Source of the DNA: CAJXWH01 sp964343365
Lineage (GTDB): Bacteria; Pseudomonadota; Gammaproteobacteria; Arenicellales; UBA868
Length of the DNA: 64,000 nucleotides
NCBI GenBank assembly: GCA_964343365.1
Contig: CAYFJI010000001.1
Span: 1-64,000, forward strand
Direction of reading: 5' to 3'
A program made the translations under genes and the position numbers. The stretch's first letter is position 1, and the number at the start of each line of letters is the position of its first letter. The notes under the pieces are model-generated. The model made no database searches. It saw nothing but the letters and a program-made list of their open reading frames with translations, and was not told the DNA's origin. Of this stretch, positions 33,867 through 43,175 are shown in pieces.

Positions 33867-35348
33867 TCAGCCAACAGCTGGGATTTCCCTTTTTTTTTGT
33901 TGAGGGGAGTCGCGAAAGTTGGAAACCAGTGATTCATTTTTATAGCTACTGGTTTCAGATTGTTTGTGCAGGCTGTTATGCACCTGATCCTGCCTTTTAG
34001 GCTCAGTAGTTTTTTTTGTAAATCTTTGGTTCTCCTCTTTTTTAACCTTATTTTTTTGGTTCTTTTTATTCTGATTAAAACTGTTTTGTTGCTTTCCTAC
34101 TTTCTTCTTTGAATGACGTGAAGAGGCAGCAGGCGCTTGAGTTTGGTGCAATAGACTTTCAGAAATATCCATTTTTTTTAGCCTGTGGCCGATAAATGAT
34201 TCAATATCCATTAAGGATAGGGCATGTTCTTCGCAAGCAAAGCTTATAGCGTAACCGCTTTCTCCCGCACGTGCCGTGCGCCCAATCCGATGAACATAGT
34301 CTTCTGGGTCTTGTGGTAAGTCATAATTAAACACATGACTAACCCGGGGTATGTGAAGGCCGCGAGCGGCAACATCTGTTGCTACTAATGTCTGCTTTTT
34401 TTCATTTTTGAAATCAGAAAGTAATTTTTCCCTCTTTTTCTGTGGCACGTCTCCTGACAGCACGCCTGTCGTGTAATTGTGTGCATTTAGCCATTTTCCT
34501 AATTGTTCGCAGGTGTTTCGAGTGTTGGCAAATATCAATACACGGTTACCGCCCATTTGGTTTATCACACCTAGTAAAAGAGGAAATTTTTCGTTGTTTG
34601 CAGGGTAATAAACCTGTTCAATCAATCCATCAGCTACAGGGGTTGTTGATTCTATAGTGACAGTTTTTGGGTCATTCATATGTTCGTAGGCTAATTCTTT
34701 TATACGGTAGGATAGTGTTGCGGAGAAAAGCATATTTAAGCGCTTGCTTGGCGCTGGCATCTTACGAAGGATGTATCGTATATCTCTGATAAAACCGAGG
34801 TCAAACATCCGATCTGCTTCATCCAAGACAATTACTTCAACGTTTTTTAAATGGAAAACGCCTTGTTTGAAATAATCAATCAGTCGGCCAGGCGTTCCTA
34901 TAAGTATGTCGACACCCTCAGAAAGTCTCGATCTCTGATTTTGGTAAGCAGTTCCTCCATAAACTAACCCTAAGCGCAAATTAGTGTATAAACCTAAGGT
35001 TTTTGCATCTTCGTGTATTTGTATCGCTAATTCTCTGGTCGGAGCTAGCACTACAGCTCGAACTGATTTTTCTGATTCAGTGTTTATGGCTTCCCGAATT
35101 AGTAGTCGCTGATAAAGTGCTAGCAAGAAAGTAGCAGTTTTTCCAGTTCCAGTATGGGCTTGCCCAGCAATATCGGTGCCTTCTAAAACAAGAGGCAACG
35201 CCTGTGCCTGAATTTCAGTACAGTAGCGAAATCCAGTAGCAACAATGCCTTTTAACAACTCTGGTCGCAAGTTAAATTGATCAAACCTTTTGTTGGTTAA
35301 GTGAGTTAAATTCTCTTTTTTAGATTTAGTAATGGAAGGCTGGTTCAT
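33867..35348 (-). CDS. rhlB: DEAD-box ATP-dependent RNA helicase RhlB-like
   Basis: Likely the helicase of the RNA degradosome. It has the Q motif near residue 22, AHTGTGKTATFLL (motif I), PTRELAIQ (Ia), VLDEADRMFDLGF (II), FSATLS (III), and HRIGRTARAGESG (VI). The core is about 400 residues, followed by a lysine/glutamine/asparagine-rich tail of about 90 residues, typically RNA-binding and disordered. Divergent from trxA and rho, exactly the E. coli arrangement, which favours RhlB over RhlE or SrmB. The last codons include a run of nine A residues (T run at 33890-33898 on the plus strand). Confidence 0.9.
   Translation of the reverse strand: MNQPSITKSKKENLTHLTNKRFDQFNLRPELLKGIVATGFRYCTEIQAQALPLVLEGTDIAGQAHTGTGKTATFLLALYQRLLIREAINTESEKSVRAVVLAPTRELAIQIHEDAKTLGLYTNLRLGLVYGGTAYQNQRSRLSEGVDILIGTPGRLIDYFKQGVFHLKNVEVIVLDEADRMFDLGFIRDIRYILRKMPAPSKRLNMLFSATLSYRIKELAYEHMNDPKTVTIESTTPVADGLIEQVYYPANNEKFPLLLGVINQMGGNRVLIFANTRNTCEQLGKWLNAHNYTTGVLSGDVPQKKREKLLSDFKNEKKQTLVATDVAARGLHIPRVSHVFNYDLPQDPEDYVHRIGRTARAGESGYAISFACEEHALSLMDIESFIGHRLKKMDISESLLHQTQAPAASSRHSKKKVGKQQNSFNQNKKNQKNKVKKEENQRFTKKTTEPKRQDQVHNSLHKQSETSSYKNESLVSNFRDSPQQKKREIPAVG
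33880..33898 (+). terminator. Possible terminator for the GT39-like gene
   Basis: GGG-ATTT-CCC at 33880-33889 followed immediately by nine T residues lies 27 nt after the GT39-like stop codon. It is inside the 3' end of the convergent rhlB. The stem is only 3 bp, or 4 bp with a 2-nt loop, so strength is doubtful; the long T run is the main support. Confidence 0.35.
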
Positions 35349-35660
35349 AATAATCGTTTACTGATGAACATTTAATTCTAATGTCCTATTTTTCTGTCTG
35401 GGCAAAACTTTTCAGCGATAGAATAAGCGCGAATTCTTAGGTTCAGTTGCTACAAATTTTTTACTTTTGAAAAAAATATCCCTGTTAAGTAGAATAGAGG
35501 CTGGGTAAAAGTTTTACCATCTTGAAGTTAGGCCTGTTTCGCGAGCGCCGAGAAATGATGGTTTGGTGTTTAGTTCAAATGAACCATTGTGACATAATAG
35601 CATAACTCGGCCAAAGCCGCTTCTTCATACATTTAGATTAAAAAATTAAGGTGACATTAC
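35349..35660. other. Divergent rhlB/trxA intergenic region
   Basis: About 310 nt presumably holding promoters for rhlB and trxA. A perfect small palindrome GTTCA-AA-TGAAC is at 35573-35584, and AAGGTG just before the trxA ATG is its ribosome site. No gene, strong promoter match or regulatory RNA was recognised. Confidence 0.5.
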
Positions 35661-35993
35661 ATGTCCGACTCCGACAATATTTTTCATATTAGTGATGAAT
35701 CATTTGAAACAGAAGTATTACAATCCGAAAAGCCAGTCCTGATTGATTATTGGGCTGAATGGTGTGGACCATGCAAGATGATAGCGCCAATCCTCGATGA
35801 AATAGCTTTGGAGTATTCTGATCGATTAAAAGTGGTAAAGTTAAATATAGATGATAACCCTCAAACACCTCCTAAATATGGTATTCGTGGAATTCCAACG
35901 CTTATGGTATTTAAGGGTGGACAGGTCGAGGCTACCAAAGTCGGGGCGGTGTCTAAGACCCAACTAACAGCATTTCTTGATGATAATCTTTAG
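35661..35993 (+). CDS. trxA: Thioredoxin 1
   Basis: Small redox protein that reduces disulfides in the cytoplasm. The 110-residue protein has the full family pattern with WCGPCK (Cys35, Cys38), the cis-proline in GIPTLMVF, and the DYWAEW strand. ATG 35661 follows AAGGTG. Lies between divergent rhlB and downstream rho, as in E. coli. Confidence 0.97.
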   Translation: MSDSDNIFHISDESFETEVLQSEKPVLIDYWAEWCGPCKMIAPILDEIALEYSDRLKVVKLNIDDNPQTPPKYGIRGIPTLMVFKGGQVEATKVGAVSKTQLTAFLDDNL

Positions 35994-36202
35994 GTTAGGG
36001 GCATTGTTTCTATTAAATAACAAATTACTGGACTTTGGGGGGTAGCTGGTGGTAACCTCTCGCGACAGCCTATAGAAATAACAGGCTCAATATCTGAACC
36101 CACCCGAATTTTCCCTTGGTCAGAGTTCTTCTCGTTGTCGGCGCGCTGACGCAATTTCGGTTGATGGGCAATTTACTATTCCAAAATTGATGGCTATTAC
36201 TT

Positions 36203-37465
36203 ATGTCCCTTAGTCTTACTGAGCTTAAAGAAAAAACACCGACACAACTCGCCGCATTTGCGCGAGAATTAAATTTGCAAAATGTCACTCGAATGAGAAG
36301 ACAAGATCAGATCTTTTCGATCTTGAAAACTCAGGCCAAGAGAGGTGAGAAGATAAAAGGCGAGGGTGTTATTGAGATATTGCAGGACGGTTATGGATTC
36401 TTGAGATCGGCTAGCAGTTCATATCTAGCTGGACCTGATGACATCTATGTTTCGCCAAGCCAGTTGCGTCGTTTTGGTCTACGAACTGGAGATACTGTAA
36501 GCGGATTAATACGACCACCAAAAGATTCAGAACGTTACTTTGCTCTTTTAAAGGTAGAAACGATTAACTTTCAATCACCCGATGAAGCTAAAAGTAAAAT
36601 TCTATTTGAGAATCTAACCCCTCTTCACCCTAATGAACGTATCAGGCTAGAGCAAGAAAACGGATCAACCGAAGATCTAACTGGAAGAGTTATCGATCTT
36701 ATAGCACCTATAGGAAAAGGTCAGAGAGGGCTGTTAGTATCAGCGCCGAAGACTGGTAAGACGGTTATGTTGCAGCAAATAGCTCAATCGGTCACAGCAT
36801 CTCAACCAGACTGTGTTCTCATGGTTTTGCTGATAGACGAGCGACCAGAAGAAGTTACAGATATGAAAAGAACAGTAAATGGTGAAGTAATTTCGTCTAC
36901 ATTTGATGAGCCAGCATCTCGGCATGTTCAGGTAGCGGAGATGGTGATAGAGAAAGCTAAACGTTTAGTAGAACATAAACGAGATGTTGTAATTCTTCTA
37001 GATTCAATAACTCGTTTAGCTAGAGCATATAATACAGTTCAGCCAGCATCGGGTAAGGTACTGACTGGTGGTGTAGATGCTAATGCACTTCAAAAACCTA
37101 AACGGTTTTTTGGTGCGGCCAGAAATATAGAAGAAGGGGGCAGCCTAACTATCATTGCTACCGCATTGATTGATACCGGCTCGAAAATGGATGACATCAT
37201 ATACGAAGAATTCAAGGGAACTGGTAATTCAGAGATTCATCTAGACCGTCGTATATCGGAAAAAAGAGTTTATCCGGCGATCACGATTGGACGTTCTAGC
37301 ACTCGCAGAGAAGAGCTTCTAACCGAGCCCAGTGAACTCCAGAAAATCTGGTTGTTGCGAAAACTCCTACATCCAATGGAGGACGTTGAGGCTATAGAGT
37401 TTTTGCTCGATAAGTTAAAAGCGACTAAGAACAATGCTGAATTTTTTAAGTCTATGAATCGATAA
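36203..37465 (+). CDS. rho: Transcription termination factor Rho
   Basis: Hexameric RNA-dependent ATPase that ends transcription. The 420-residue protein matches the E. coli length of 419. It has the N-terminal helical domain, the cold-shock-like RNA-binding fold with GYGFLRS, the Walker A block APKTGKTVMLQ, Walker B VVILLDSITRLARAYN, and the Q/R loops. A 209-nt leader separates it from trxA; leaders of rho are often autoregulated, but no specific structure was resolved here. Confidence 0.98.
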   Translation: MSLSLTELKEKTPTQLAAFARELNLQNVTRMRRQDQIFSILKTQAKRGEKIKGEGVIEILQDGYGFLRSASSSYLAGPDDIYVSPSQLRRFGLRTGDTVSGLIRPPKDSERYFALLKVETINFQSPDEAKSKILFENLTPLHPNERIRLEQENGSTEDLTGRVIDLIAPIGKGQRGLLVSAPKTGKTVMLQQIAQSVTASQPDCVLMVLLIDERPEEVTDMKRTVNGEVISSTFDEPASRHVQVAEMVIEKAKRLVEHKRDVVILLDSITRLARAYNTVQPASGKVLTGGVDANALQKPKRFFGAARNIEEGGSLTIIATALIDTGSKMDDIIYEEFKGTGNSEIHLDRRISEKRVYPAITIGRSSTRREELLTEPSELQKIWLLRKLLHPMEDVEAIEFLLDKLKATKNNAEFFKSMNR

Positions 37466-37555
37466 GAATGTAGTTATTGCACTATTCTTTATTCTTGTCA
37501 TATTATTGACGGTTACTGATTCAAAATTTTTTAAATTAGTTAGGTGGTAAATTAT

Positions 37556-37762
37556 ATGAAAACTGATATTCATCCAAAATACGAGACAATAAAAGTTACT
37601 TGTCATTGTGGAAATAGTTTTGAGACACGCTCAACTCTGGATACGGATCTTAGTATCGAGATATGTTCTGAGTGCCATCCTTTTTACACGGGTCAGCAAA
37701 AAATAGTTGATACTGCAGGGCGGGTTGGTAAGTTTCAAAAAAAGTACGGAAGACAGAGTTGA
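37556..37762 (+). CDS. rpmE: 50S ribosomal protein L31 (zinc-binding type)
   Basis: A 68-residue ribosomal protein. CHCG near residue 14 and CSEC near residue 35 give the cysteine set of the zinc-containing L31 form, followed by HPFYTGQQKIVDTAGRVGKF. ATG 37556 is chosen over GTG 37544 because the ribosome site TAGGTGG occupies 37541-37547. Follows rho by 90 nt, as commonly found. Confidence 0.95.
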   Translation: MKTDIHPKYETIKVTCHCGNSFETRSTLDTDLSIEICSECHPFYTGQQKIVDTAGRVGKFQKKYGRQS

Positions 37763-38038
37763 AATTTGATATGAGCCTTGTTTATGACTTAGGAGTCTTT
37801 TGAATCAGTATAGAATATCAACGAGCTAAATTATTTAGCAGGCCAAGGAGAAATCCGGCTTCTTTTTTCAAAAAAAACACCGCCAAGTCAATTAATTTTA
37901 GTTTCTCAGGAGTATTCTTAACGGTCGGTTTTGACTAAGATTGACCAACAAGAAAGTGCGTTCGATCATGACTTTTTAAGGGTTAGAGTAGCTAATGACG
38001 ATCCTTTTGCAGAGAGCTTTAATTAAATTGTGATTACT

Positions 38039-38641
38039 ATGAATAAAAGAAATTTTATTATTCTTTTTCTCATTTTCTTATCAATTACTGCTAGTCTTGC
38101 ATACTACTTGGGTGTTCGTCTTTCTTACAATTCGGGTGATGTTGATTTTTATGCTAACGTTGGAGGTGATTTTACGTTAAGGTCTGAATTCCGGCCCGTT
38201 TCACTATCAGATTTCCAAGGAAAGGTAGTACTTTTGTTTTTTGGATTTACCTCCTGCCCAGATTATTGTCCAACCGAATTGGCGAGAATTGCATCGGCTA
38301 TTAGAACACTTTCTGAAAATGAAAGAAACCAAACTCAAGTACTCTTTGTTACCATTGATCCCGAAAGAGATACAATCGAAAAAGTTAGCCAGTATACAAA
38401 ATTTTTTCACCCAAATATTTTGGGACTAGTTGGAACTCCCGAGCAAGTGCGAGATGTGGCCGATAAATTTTTTGTGTTTTATGAAATTGTCAAAGATCCC
38501 GATTCCGATATAGCATATACGATTGATCATACTTTAACTACCTTCCTTATAGCTCGGGATGGGCGAGTGAAAAAGCTAATTGATAAACATTGGACGAGCA
38601 CACAGTTAGCTGATGCTGTTCGCGTTGCGTTACGAGATTAG
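38039..38641 (+). CDS. Sco1/SenC-family copper chaperone
   Basis: Membrane-anchored thioredoxin-fold protein that delivers copper to cytochrome c oxidase CuA. It has one N-terminal membrane segment (FIILFLIFLSITASLAYYL), the copper-binding FTSCPDYCPTE (CxxxC) near residue 75, and the distal His in YTIDHTLTTFLI. 200 residues from ATG 38039; GTG 38030 is the alternative and is nearer a weak AGAGAG. Stands alone before prmB; no oxidase subunits are in this window. Confidence 0.88.
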   Translation: MNKRNFIILFLIFLSITASLAYYLGVRLSYNSGDVDFYANVGGDFTLRSEFRPVSLSDFQGKVVLLFFGFTSCPDYCPTELARIASAIRTLSENERNQTQVLFVTIDPERDTIEKVSQYTKFFHPNILGLVGTPEQVRDVADKFFVFYEIVKDPDSDIAYTIDHTLTTFLIARDGRVKKLIDKHWTSTQLADAVRVALRD

Positions 38642-38658
38642 TCCAGGGATTGCTGATC

Positions 38659-39552
38659 ATGAATATTTGGCAATATGCAGATTTGCTTGAAAAAAAATTA
38701 TTGGCCAACAATCTATTTTTTGGACATGGGGTAGATAATGCTTTTGATGAAGCAGTTTGGCTGATAATGTCTGGGGCTAATATCAAAGAGGAAGCTTTAA
38801 ATCAGAAACTAAATTTAAGTGAAAAACAGATGTTAGCTATTGATGTTCTTGCTAATAAACGAATCAAAACACGCAGACCGCTATCGTATTTGTTGAATAA
38901 AGCATGGTTTGCAGGCCATGAGTTTTATATTGATGAGCGCGCCATTATTCCTAGATCATACATTGGAGAGTGGATACCGGAACGATTCAAGCCTTGGTTA
39001 GTGAATGAAAAAGTTGATATGATTCTTGATCTATGCACTGGTTCGGGTTGTATTGGCGTTGCTTTAGCAATGGCATTTCCAGAGTCCAAAGTTGATGCAA
39101 CTGATATTTCATCGGATGCGTTGGATGTAGCGAAGATAAATGCTAAAAAGTTTTTGATGTCTCACAAAATGCGTTTTTTTCAGGGAGATTTATTTAACGC
39201 GCTACCAACAGTTATAGCGTACGACCTGATTGTTTGTAATCCTCCTTATGTGAACGATGTGATAATGAATTCTCTCCCAACCGAGTATGAATTTGAACCT
39301 CAACTAGCCCTAGCTGGGGGCAAGGATGGCCTATTTTTCATAAGGAAAATTCTTAGAAAGGCTCGTCACTATCTTAACAGTAAAGGAGTTATTTTTATCG
39401 AAGTAGGCAGTGCAGCAGAATCTGTGGAGCAAGCTTGGCCCACAGTGCCTTTTACATGGTTAACATCATTTAGTGGTGACTCACCTATATTACTTATTAC
39501 AGCAGAGCAGCTGGATACTTACAAAAAACATTTTGATTATTTGGAAGCATAA
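38659..39552 (+). CDS. prmB: Ribosomal protein L3 N5-glutamine methyltransferase
   Basis: SAM-dependent methyltransferase of the HemK family that modifies L3. The 297-residue protein has an N-terminal helical domain, SAM motif I LDLCTGSGCIGVALA near residue 125, and the catalytic NPPYV near residue 193. RPLSYLLNKAWFAGHEFYIDERAIIPRSYIGE (in part) is closer to PrmB than to PrmC, since PrmB has PRSxIxE. ATG 38659 has GGGA about 9 nt upstream. PrmC is the alternative but less likely. Confidence 0.87.
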   Translation: MNIWQYADLLEKKLLANNLFFGHGVDNAFDEAVWLIMSGANIKEEALNQKLNLSEKQMLAIDVLANKRIKTRRPLSYLLNKAWFAGHEFYIDERAIIPRSYIGEWIPERFKPWLVNEKVDMILDLCTGSGCIGVALAMAFPESKVDATDISSDALDVAKINAKKFLMSHKMRFFQGDLFNALPTVIAYDLIVCNPPYVNDVIMNSLPTEYEFEPQLALAGGKDGLFFIRKILRKARHYLNSKGVIFIEVGSAAESVEQAWPTVPFTWLTSFSGDSPILLITAEQLDTYKKHFDYLEA

Positions 39553-39565
39553 TCAAAGAGCTAAT

Positions 39566-39748
39566 TTATATTTCAATCATCTCAAAATCATCCTTACCAA
39601 CGCCACAGTCGGGACAGGTCCAACTGTCGGGCACATCTTCCCAACGGGTGCCAGGTGAAATTCCATCTTCTGGCCAACCTTCTGCTTCATCGTAAATTAG
39701 TCCACAAACAACACACATCCAACTCTTAAATTTTTGATGTTCGTCCAT
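39566..39748 (-). CDS. Rubredoxin
   Basis: A 60-residue iron-cysteine electron carrier. The two CxxCG/CxxCG iron ligands are CVVCGLIYDEAEGWPEDGI near residue 12 and CPDCGVGKDDFE near residue 45. The usual aromatic core residues (Y, W) are present. In gammaproteobacteria such rubredoxins serve alkane hydroxylases or oxidative stress enzymes; no such partner is adjacent, so the role is open. Confidence 0.95.
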   Translation of the reverse strand: MDEHQKFKSWMCVVCGLIYDEAEGWPEDGISPGTRWEDVPDSWTCPDCGVGKDDFEMIEI

Positions 39749-39973
39749 TTATAATAGCCATAATCTCGATCGTACGAATATAATTCGCACTAAAGTCCCG
39801 TAAACGTCGAATTGTTTAATGTTCAAATCTCAGACAAGCGAAAACTATTCGGGCAAAGTAAACCTTTGCTCAAATTTTCACTTAGCCGCAATAAACCAAA
39901 GCGTCGACAATTAGTCAGACGCAATTAAACGAAAGAGGAACCAGCAATCTAGACTCTAGAAAGCTAGTAGAGG

Positions 39974-40186
39974 TCAGTCGGTTGGCACGACGTCTTCTGC
40001 CGCCGGGCCTTTATCCCTTGTCACTAACCCGAATTCAACTTGCTGACCTTCTGTAAGCGTTTTGAACCCCTCGCCTCTGATTTCACGGTAATGGACGAAT
40101 ACATCGTCCCCATTTTCCTGAGCAATAAAGCCGTAGCCTTTTCGCTCATTGAACCACTTTACAGTTCCTGTATGCCGTTCCGACAT
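39974..40186 (-). CDS. Cold-shock domain protein (CspA family)
   Basis: A 70-residue single cold-shock domain that binds single-stranded RNA. It has the RNP1 motif KGYGFI near residue 17 and RNP2 VFVHY near residue 29, where most members have VFVHF. Start ATG 40186 follows GGAGGT. A hairpin lies in its leader (40224-40246). Which csp paralogue it is cannot be told. Confidence 0.93.
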   Translation of the reverse strand: MSERHTGTVKWFNERKGYGFIAQENGDDVFVHYREIRGEGFKTLTEGQQVEFGLVTRDKGPAAEDVVPTD

Positions 40187-40223
40187 GACACCTCCAAATG
40201 TTCACTTAAACCTGATGTAAATG

Positions 40224-40246
40224 TGTTGTCTCGTTGCGCGACAACA
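40224..40246 (-). promoter_or_regulatory. Hairpin in the cold-shock gene leader
   Basis: On the minus strand TGTTGTC and GACAACA form a perfect 7-bp stem around a 9-nt loop, about 40 nt before the cold-shock ATG. Cold-shock leaders are known to be temperature-responsive RNA structures in E. coli; a similar role here is inference. The 104-nt gap must also contain the promoter unless transcription starts within nudC. Confidence 0.35.
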
Positions 40247-40290
40247 ACTGGTGACATTCTAACGTTGTTAATACCCAAATTGAAACAGCA

Positions 40291-41247
40291 TTATCTAGGG
40301 GTTTTGTTGTTTTCACACAACACTTTGAATGTTGTTTCGCCACTGGCATTAAACCATTCTTCGATTAATCGAAAAGCAATTGAAAAAGATGTTGGGGGTA
40401 TAAATTTGCCATTCCTTAGTCGTTTAGCAAGTTGTTCCCGACTTAACCATTGTGCATGTTCGAGTTCTTTATCGTGAAGTTTAATTTCAGTTGATCCCTT
40501 TGCTACTGCTTTATACCCCAGCATCAAGGAATTTGAGAAGGGCCAAGGTTGAGAGGAGTGGTAAGATACTTCAGCTACTTCCACACCCGTTTCTTCAGCA
40601 ACTTCACGCACTACTGCTTGCTCTGCACTTTCGCCAGCTTCGACGAATCCGGCAATGGTCGAATAACGGAATTGTGGCCATTCTGATTTTCGACCAAAGA
40701 GCGCTTGATCTTGATGCTCGACGAGGACAATTATTGCGGGATCGATTTTTGGATAGTGTTCGTGTTGGCAAGCAAGTTGCGAACACACCAAGACATTTCC
40801 ACCTAGGGAATCGGACGTGGGTGATCCACATAAGCCACAGTTTTTATGGTCATTTCGCCAGCTTAACAGTGTTATGGCGCAGCCTAATACTGCCGCATCC
40901 TGAGCATTTAGGAGATGTACAGAATGAAGTAGATCACTAAATTCCTTACATTCGTCTGAATTTGGTTCAACTTGGGTTGCAAAATAGTGCGACTTACCCA
41001 CATATCCTATATAAACTGGTGCAGTAATGCATTTAAATCTAGAAATATCATGCTTAGTAAACTCAGCTTTTTTTACTTGGCTCTGATTTTTTAAAAGGAG
41101 GACTTTTTTGTTCCAAATTGGAAGAAATTTAGTATCTTGGCTATCAACAAGCGCATTTAAAGTACTGTTACTACCTAAAACACGCGCTGACCTGTCAATT
41201 GTAGCGCTAGCAAAGAAATTTTGGTAACTATACTGAAGATGATTCAT
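40291..41247 (-). CDS. nudC: NADH pyrophosphatase (NAD-RNA decapping Nudix hydrolase)
   Basis: Hydrolyses NAD(H) and removes NAD caps from RNA. The 318-residue protein has a zinc ribbon (CGLCG near residue 137, then CSQLAC) followed by PKIDPAIIVLVE and the Nudix box GFVEAGESAEQAVVREVAEETGVE. SQPWPFSNSLMLGY after the Nudix box is the NudC-specific SQPWPFPxS-type motif. The N-terminal third is variable as in the family. Divergent from argS. Confidence 0.93.
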   Translation of the reverse strand: MNHLQYSYQNFFASATIDRSARVLGSNSTLNALVDSQDTKFLPIWNKKVLLLKNQSQVKKAEFTKHDISRFKCITAPVYIGYVGKSHYFATQVEPNSDECKEFSDLLHSVHLLNAQDAAVLGCAITLLSWRNDHKNCGLCGSPTSDSLGGNVLVCSQLACQHEHYPKIDPAIIVLVEHQDQALFGRKSEWPQFRYSTIAGFVEAGESAEQAVVREVAEETGVEVAEVSYHSSQPWPFSNSLMLGYKAVAKGSTEIKLHDKELEHAQWLSREQLAKRLRNGKFIPPTSFSIAFRLIEEWFNASGETTFKVLCENNKTPR

Positions 41248-41432
41248 TGTAAAGGTGGCAAAAATATTGCACCTAATATTATTGTCAATTTTGCACAGGT
41301 GCTAGCATACTATGTTGTACTCAATTTCACAGTCTTATTTTAAAAAAATTAGGAATTAGTCAACTACTTATACACTAACTGTACCCATTATTATGTTGAA
41401 ACAAATGTTAATGGAACTTAAGGGAGCTTTTC

Positions 41433-43169
41433 ATGCTTAAGGAAGTTCGTTCTTTGCTAGAACAATCAATAGCTTCTATTGAGGAAGTGGATAAGGCTAT
41501 TAGACAAAATAATATCGTTTTTCAAGTCCATCACATACGGCATCAAAATCATGGAGACATCGCTAGTAATGTAGCGATGTTATTGTCAAAGTCGTTAAGG
41601 GCAGATTCTCGCCAAGTCGCAAAAAAAATCTTAAATAATCTTCCTCTTTCTGACCTTGTTGAACGGGTAGAAGTAGCGGGACCCGGATTCATTAATTTTT
41701 TCCTTACTAATGAAGCATGGTCTAAGGTCATAAAAGATATCCAAGTTAATGGTGCAGCTTACGGATGCAGTAATGAAGGCAAGGATAAGCATGTGTTGAT
41801 CGAGTATGTGTCCTCTAATCCCACTGGCCCATTGCACGTTGGTCATGGTCGTGGCGCGGCTTATGGTGATGCGCTGGCCAGGATATTTCGGGCCACAGGT
41901 TTTACCACAGAGTGTGAATACTACATAAACGATGCTGGTCGACAAATAGACATACTGGTATTAAGTGTATGGTTACGTTATTTAGAGCTTTTGGGAAAGT
42001 CTTTTACATTTCCAGATGGCGCATATCAGGGCGACTACATAGTTGATTTAGCCAATAATTTATTAGAACAGGATGGAGATTTGCACTGTGGAAACTTAGG
42101 GGCGCTTATGCAATCTCTACCAAGCTCCTTAGATTCGAAAATTGATTTATTGGTAACTCGTATGAAGGAGCAACTCAATAATGAAGCTTTTTCGAAAATT
42201 CGAACACTCGCAGTCGATAAGATAGTATCTAGTATTGAGAAAGATCTTCGTCAATTTAATGTTGAGTTTGATGCCTGGTATGCGGAAAGTAGCCTAATCA
42301 AATCCGGCGCCTTAGATCGTGTGTTAGATAAACTTAAAACGAGTGGGCATCTATATCAGGAGAATGGTGCATGGTGGTTTCGCAGTAGTGAATTAGGAGA
42401 TGAAAAAGATCGAGTAGTGATTCGAGCAAACGGAAGCCACACCTATTTTGCTTCAGATATAGCCTACCATATAGATAAATACGATCGAGATTACGATTGG
42501 CTTATAAACGTTTGGGGCTCAGATCATCATGGTTATATATCTCGCATAAAAGCATCAATGGGAGTCCTTAACAGGAATGCTGATAACCTAGAAATATTAA
42601 CAGTACAATTTGCGACTTTATATCGTGACGGTGAAAAAATAGCAATGTCGACCCGTAGCGGAGAATTTGTGACATTGCGGGATTTGTATGAAGAGGTTGG
42701 GGTAGATGCTGCTAGGTTTTTCTATGTCTCGCATAAACCTGAGCAACATATGGACTTCGATCTTGATCTTGCAAAAACTCAATCGTCTGACAACCCTGTG
42801 TATTATGTCCAGTATGCTCATGCTCGAATTTGTAGTGTGTTTAAACAAATGGAAAATCGAGCTATAACTTATGATCTGGGCAAGGCAAATTTAATCCTTT
42901 TGAGGGAGCCACAAGAACTTGATTTGTTACGATCGCTATCACGTTACCCTGAGATAGTAAATCAAGCGTCGAGAAAATGTGAGCCCCACCAAATAGCCTA
43001 CTTTTGTAGAGAATTAGCTAATGATTTTCATACATATTACAACGCATATCCTTTCCTGGAGTCAGAGGATAGTTTACGATTAGCCCGGTTGTCGCTGATT
43101 GATTCAATTCGGCAAGTACTCAAAAATTCATTAACCCTTTTAGGCGTCACTGCACCTGAGAAAATGTAA
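41433..43169 (+). CDS. argS: Arginyl-tRNA synthetase
   Basis: Class I synthetase charging tRNA-Arg. The 578-residue protein is of usual length. It has SSNPTGPLHVGHGRGAAYGD with the HIGH-type HVGH near residue 130, the AMSTRSGEF counterpart of KMSKS (the lysine-poor form common in ArgS), and a C-terminal DALR anticodon-binding domain. ATG 41433 follows AAGGGAG. Followed after 6 nt by an FtsN-like SPOR protein, as in pseudomonads. Confidence 0.97.
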   Translation: MLKEVRSLLEQSIASIEEVDKAIRQNNIVFQVHHIRHQNHGDIASNVAMLLSKSLRADSRQVAKKILNNLPLSDLVERVEVAGPGFINFFLTNEAWSKVIKDIQVNGAAYGCSNEGKDKHVLIEYVSSNPTGPLHVGHGRGAAYGDALARIFRATGFTTECEYYINDAGRQIDILVLSVWLRYLELLGKSFTFPDGAYQGDYIVDLANNLLEQDGDLHCGNLGALMQSLPSSLDSKIDLLVTRMKEQLNNEAFSKIRTLAVDKIVSSIEKDLRQFNVEFDAWYAESSLIKSGALDRVLDKLKTSGHLYQENGAWWFRSSELGDEKDRVVIRANGSHTYFASDIAYHIDKYDRDYDWLINVWGSDHHGYISRIKASMGVLNRNADNLEILTVQFATLYRDGEKIAMSTRSGEFVTLRDLYEEVGVDAARFFYVSHKPEQHMDFDLDLAKTQSSDNPVYYVQYAHARICSVFKQMENRAITYDLGKANLILLREPQELDLLRSLSRYPEIVNQASRKCEPHQIAYFCRELANDFHTYYNAYPFLESEDSLRLARLSLIDSIRQVLKNSLTLLGVTAPEKM

Positions 43170-43175
43170 AATCTT

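Noticed and set aside
37786..37801. GACT-TAGG-AGTC-TTTT after rpmE as a terminator
   Set aside because: Stem of only 4 bp and four T residues; too weak to call.
40491..40940. 149-codon plus-strand frame opposite nudC
   Set aside because: Antisense shadow; nudC has the zinc ribbon, Nudix box and SQPWPF motif on the other strand.
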